Assembly (NCBI RefSeq): GCF_047124445.1
Contig: NZ_CP138921.1
Coordinates: 2,418,001 to 2,482,000 of the forward strand
Direction of reading: 5' to 3'
From: Shimia sp047124445
GTDB lineage: Bacteria > Pseudomonadota > Alphaproteobacteria > Rhodobacterales > Rhodobacteraceae
Length of the DNA stretch: 64,000 nucleotides
Part shown: one piece after another, positions 61,563 to 64,000 of the stretch
Layout: every line of letters starts with the position of its first letter
How positions within the stretch are numbered: the first letter of the stretch is position 1
Translations under genes and position numbers: made by a program
Notes under the pieces: generated by a model
What the model was told of the DNA's origin: nothing
Databases searched by the model: none
The model's input: only the letters and a program-made list of their open reading frames with translations

Positions 61563-63592
61563 GACTGCCACGTGTTTTGACCCGCGCGTCGGTGTGGAAC
61601 CGGCTGTTGCTCACGATCTCTGGCATCATCCTGACGGTCTGGCTGGTGTTGGCGGTGTCGATCTTGTTTTTCCTGAAGGCGCAGCGCGATTATGCGGCGA
61701 TTGCGTCCGAACAGATCCCGGCGCTGGCTGCGGTGAGTGCCCTGGCGGAGTATTCGGCGCAGCTGTCCACTGTGGCGACGCAGATTGTGGGGCAAAGCGG
61801 CACGCCGGACACGGCGGCGCAATTGGAATTGGGTGAGATCGTTTCCGGTCTGACGGCCAGTCTGGCCCCGATTTCACAAACGGAAGGCACCGGGGAGGCG
61901 CCGGAGATTGTTGCGCGGGTGAGTGAGGGGTTGGCGCAGATCCAGAGGCTTCAGGGGGCGATTGGGCAGGCGGAGCGCGATATGGGCACACAGCTTAATG
62001 CGCTGCGGTGGTTGAATGCGGATGTCCAGGATGAGGTCGACCCGCTGCTGAGTGACTTTGCCTTCAACATCTCGATAGCGATGAGCAGTCTGGTGACCAG
62101 CGCCGATCCGGATTTTCGTGCGCGGCAGGCGCGGTTGATCGAAAACGAAGGCCAACAGCGCGACACCGTGCGGCGGTTGGGGGACAGCACGGCCAACACG
62201 GTGACGTTGATTTTTCAGGCGGCGGTGGCGGAAAACAGACAGCGGCTGGCGCAGTTGCAAGGGCTGACGGACGATGCCTTGGTGCGCATTGCTGGTCTGC
62301 GGACCCAGCTTGAGGACAAGCCAGAACTGACCACACTCCGGCAATCGGTTGAGGCCTTGGTGCCGGTTGCAACCAATGAGACAGGCGTGTTTCGCCTGCG
62401 GTTGGCGTGGCTGGACGCGCAAACCGATATGCTTGCGAGCCTCGCAGCACTGCAAACCGACCTGGGCAATTTGCAACTTGTCCTGTCGGCTGCGGGCCAG
62501 GACCAGCGAGCGCGGATTTTGGCGCAAACCGAGCGGTCGCGGCAGGACACCACCTTGGCCATCCGGTGGTTGATTGGCCTGACCGCGCTGGCGGCGATGA
62601 TCGGGTTTGGCGTGTTGTTTGGCTATATTCGCACCGGCATTGTGCGTCCGCTGCGGCGGATGACCAAACGGTTGAGTGACATTGCTCAGGGCCAGAACCT
62701 GATGCTGCCGCCCAACAAGGAAGACGACGAAATTGTGCAACTGTCCGTGGCGATTTCCGAGTTTGAACGCTCCATTCAAACGCGCGATGCGGCGCTGATG
62801 TCACTGGAAACCGAAGTGCAGGAACGCCGCCGCGCGGTGGAAACCCTCAAACAAACCCAGATGGAATTGATCCAGGCAGGGAAGATGGCCGCGCTGGGAC
62901 AGATGTCGGCTGGCATTGCCCATGAGTTGAACCAGCCGCTGGCCGCGATGCAGCACCGTTTGCAATTGCTGGACGACTATGTGACCGAAGGCGATGCCGA
63001 GATGACCGCGCGGCAGCTGTCCCGTCTGGACGGCCTGATTGAGCGCATGACCCGCACGATTGCCTATCTGCGCAACTTTGCGCGGCGCTCGGAGTTCAGC
63101 GAGGACAGGCTCCCATTGGATGAACTGGTGAGCGACTCTCTGGCGCTCTTGAAAGCACGGATTGCGCAGGAAGCCACCGAGATCACGGTGGCAGATGACC
63201 TACCTCAATTGACTGTGATCGGGGACAAAATTCTGATCGAACAGGTGCTGGTCAACATCCTATCCAACGCGCTCGATGCCACCCAGCAAGCAGAGCGGCC
63301 AGGCCAAATCACCATCAGCGCCCAATTGATCGACAACGCCGTGCATCTCGCGGTGCGCGACAATGGGGCTGGGTTTGATCTGATCCCCGCTGCCGAAGCG
63401 CTGGACCCTTTTGTTACCACCAAGGAGGTTGGAAAGGGGCTGGGACTGGGCTTGTCGATTTCCTACAACATCATGAAAGACCTGAACGGCGACTTGCAAC
63501 TGAGCCCCAACACGGACGGGCCGGGCGCAACGGCAACGCTTGTTCTACGCACAGGGGGAGCAGATGCAGCCGCAGATAATTTTGGTGGATGA
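61559..63592 (+). CDS. Sensor histidine kinase, PgtB/DctB-like
   Basis: A 677-residue membrane histidine kinase. Helix 1 (LLLTISGIILTVWLVLAVSIL) near residues 17-38, a large periplasmic helical domain to about 335, helix 2 (IRWLIGLTALAAMIGFGVLF), a HAMP region (RTGIVRPLRRMTKRLSDIAQ), a coiled coil, the H-box SAGIAHELNQPLAAMQHRL (His near 455), and the ATPase domain (ILSNALDATQ, DNGAGF, GKGLGLGLSIS). The HELNQPLAAM form is that of DctB-type kinases. It overlaps the binding-protein gene by 4 bp and the regulator gene by 29 bp, so the three proteins act together. Confidence 0.92.
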   Translation: MRLPRVLTRASVWNRLLLTISGIILTVWLVLAVSILFFLKAQRDYAAIASEQIPALAAVSALAEYSAQLSTVATQIVGQSGTPDTAAQLELGEIVSGLTASLAPISQTEGTGEAPEIVARVSEGLAQIQRLQGAIGQAERDMGTQLNALRWLNADVQDEVDPLLSDFAFNISIAMSSLVTSADPDFRARQARLIENEGQQRDTVRRLGDSTANTVTLIFQAAVAENRQRLAQLQGLTDDALVRIAGLRTQLEDKPELTTLRQSVEALVPVATNETGVFRLRLAWLDAQTDMLASLAALQTDLGNLQLVLSAAGQDQRARILAQTERSRQDTTLAIRWLIGLTALAAMIGFGVLFGYIRTGIVRPLRRMTKRLSDIAQGQNLMLPPNKEDDEIVQLSVAISEFERSIQTRDAALMSLETEVQERRRAVETLKQTQMELIQAGKMAALGQMSAGIAHELNQPLAAMQHRLQLLDDYVTEGDAEMTARQLSRLDGLIERMTRTIAYLRNFARRSEFSEDRLPLDELVSDSLALLKARIAQEATEITVADDLPQLTVIGDKILIEQVLVNILSNALDATQQAERPGQITISAQLIDNAVHLAVRDNGAGFDLIPAAEALDPFVTTKEVGKGLGLGLSISYNIMKDLNGDLQLSPNTDGPGATATLVLRTGGADAAADNFGG

Positions 63593-64000
63593 CGACGACG
63601 ATCTGCGCGACGCGGTTCTGGACACCTTTGAAAAACACAAACTGGCGGCCAAAGGGTTTGCCCGCGCAGCGGATGCGTTGGAGGCGCTTGACCCGGAGTG
63701 GCCCGGCGTGGTGCTCAGCGATATTCGCATGCCCGGCATGGACGGGTTGGCCTTTCAGGAAGAGGTCAAACGGCTTGCGCCGGATGTGCCGGTGATCCTG
63801 TTCACCGGCCACGGAGATGTGCCGGTTGCGGTACAGGCGATGCGCAACGGCGCGTTCGAGTTCTTGGAAAAACCGGTGCATCCGGATCACCTGCATCAGG
63901 TGGTTTTGCGGGCCTTGAAAATGCGCAGCCTGCAGGTCGAGCTAACCAACCTGCAACACAAGACACGCGATACGTTGCCGTTGGAAGAACGGCTTGTGGG
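63564..64000 (+). CDS. NtrC/DctD-type response regulator, 3' end outside window
   Basis: The first 145 residues of a response regulator. The receiver domain has the acidic pocket VDDDDD, the phosphorylated Asp in VVLSDIRMPGMDG (near residue 54), Thr in ILFTGHGDVP and Lys in FEFLEKPVHPDH. These match the DctD/PgtA subgroup, whose members continue into a sigma-54 ATPase domain; that part lies beyond the window, so it is predicted and not seen. The gene starts 29 bp inside the kinase gene after an AGGGGGAG ribosome site. Confidence 0.88.
   Translation, partial: MQPQIILVDDDDDLRDAVLDTFEKHKLAAKGFARAADALEALDPEWPGVVLSDIRMPGMDGLAFQEEVKRLAPDVPVILFTGHGDVPVAVQAMRNGAFEFLEKPVHPDHLHQVVLRALKMRSLQVELTNLQHKTRDTLPLEERLV

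Noticed and set aside
1..64000. CRISPR arrays, insertion sequences, prophage or toxin-antitoxin genes
   Set aside because: No regularly spaced repeats, transposase-like proteins, phage structural genes or paired small toxin/antitoxin frames were found.

Overview
The window is about 60% GC and tightly packed with genes. Its gene families and gene orders point to an alphaproteobacterium of the Roseobacter group (Rhodobacteraceae, probably marine). The diagnostic sets are hisS-hisZ-hisG, pckA opposite chvI-chvG-hprK-rapZ-EIIA(Man)-HPr, a C-P lyase cluster with a DUF1045 protein, a DUF6473 protein, and a GT14-type transferase paired with a sulfotransferase. No prophage, insertion sequence, CRISPR array or rRNA was seen. 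All of this is read from the sequence and from memory of protein families; no database search was possible.

0-9 kb: the end of zapE, tRNA-Trp, a DUF374 acyltransferase, an acyltransferase-3/sterol-desaturase pair, tuf, a lipoprotein, a cytochrome P450 and a DUF2189 membrane protein. 8.6-9.25 kb is a gene-poor patch holding a possible small membrane ORF and what looks like a decayed alpha/beta-hydrolase gene. 9-18 kb: parC, an SH3b protein, a short-chain dehydrogenase, a HIG1-like protein with a cobalamin adenosyltransferase, etfBA, a DUF6473 protein and 3-hydroxybutyryl-CoA dehydrogenase. 18-25.4 kb: an acyltransferase, then the regulatory phosphotransferase set (HPr, EIIA, RapZ, HPr kinase) in one run with the ChvG/ChvI envelope-stress two-component system, divergent from pckA.

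25.5-38.2 kb is a phosphonate utilisation block: phnM, DUF1045, phnN, L, K, J, I, H, G, the divergent regulator phnF, a hexapeptide acyltransferase, and the importer phnC-D-E1-E2. No phnP is present; the DUF1045 protein is a two-histidine (2H) phosphoesterase and a candidate for that step. A small membrane protein is encoded on the opposite strand between phnJ and phnI.

38.4-50.5 kb: tRNA-Met, a fused indolepyruvate ferredoxin oxidoreductase divergent from an Lrp-type regulator, aroQ, tex, a cupin, hisG-hisZ-hisS and a sulfotransferase. 50.6-60.1 kb: a GT14-like glycosyltransferase, then pyroglutamyl peptidase, 5-oxoprolinase, a three-gene TRAP transporter and a MarR-type regulator, which together look like a module for 5-oxoproline (pyroglutamate). 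A 27-bp palindrome lies between the divergent oxoprolinase and TRAP genes. 60.2-64 kb: a periplasmic binding protein, a sensor kinase and a response regulator (cut by the window end) overlapping in one operon, resembling the PgtC/PgtB/PgtA sensing system.

Two unrelated transport operons (phnD/phnE1 and dctP/dctQ) each carry an intrinsic-terminator-like hairpin directly after the binding-protein gene, which would let the binding protein be made in excess over the permeases.
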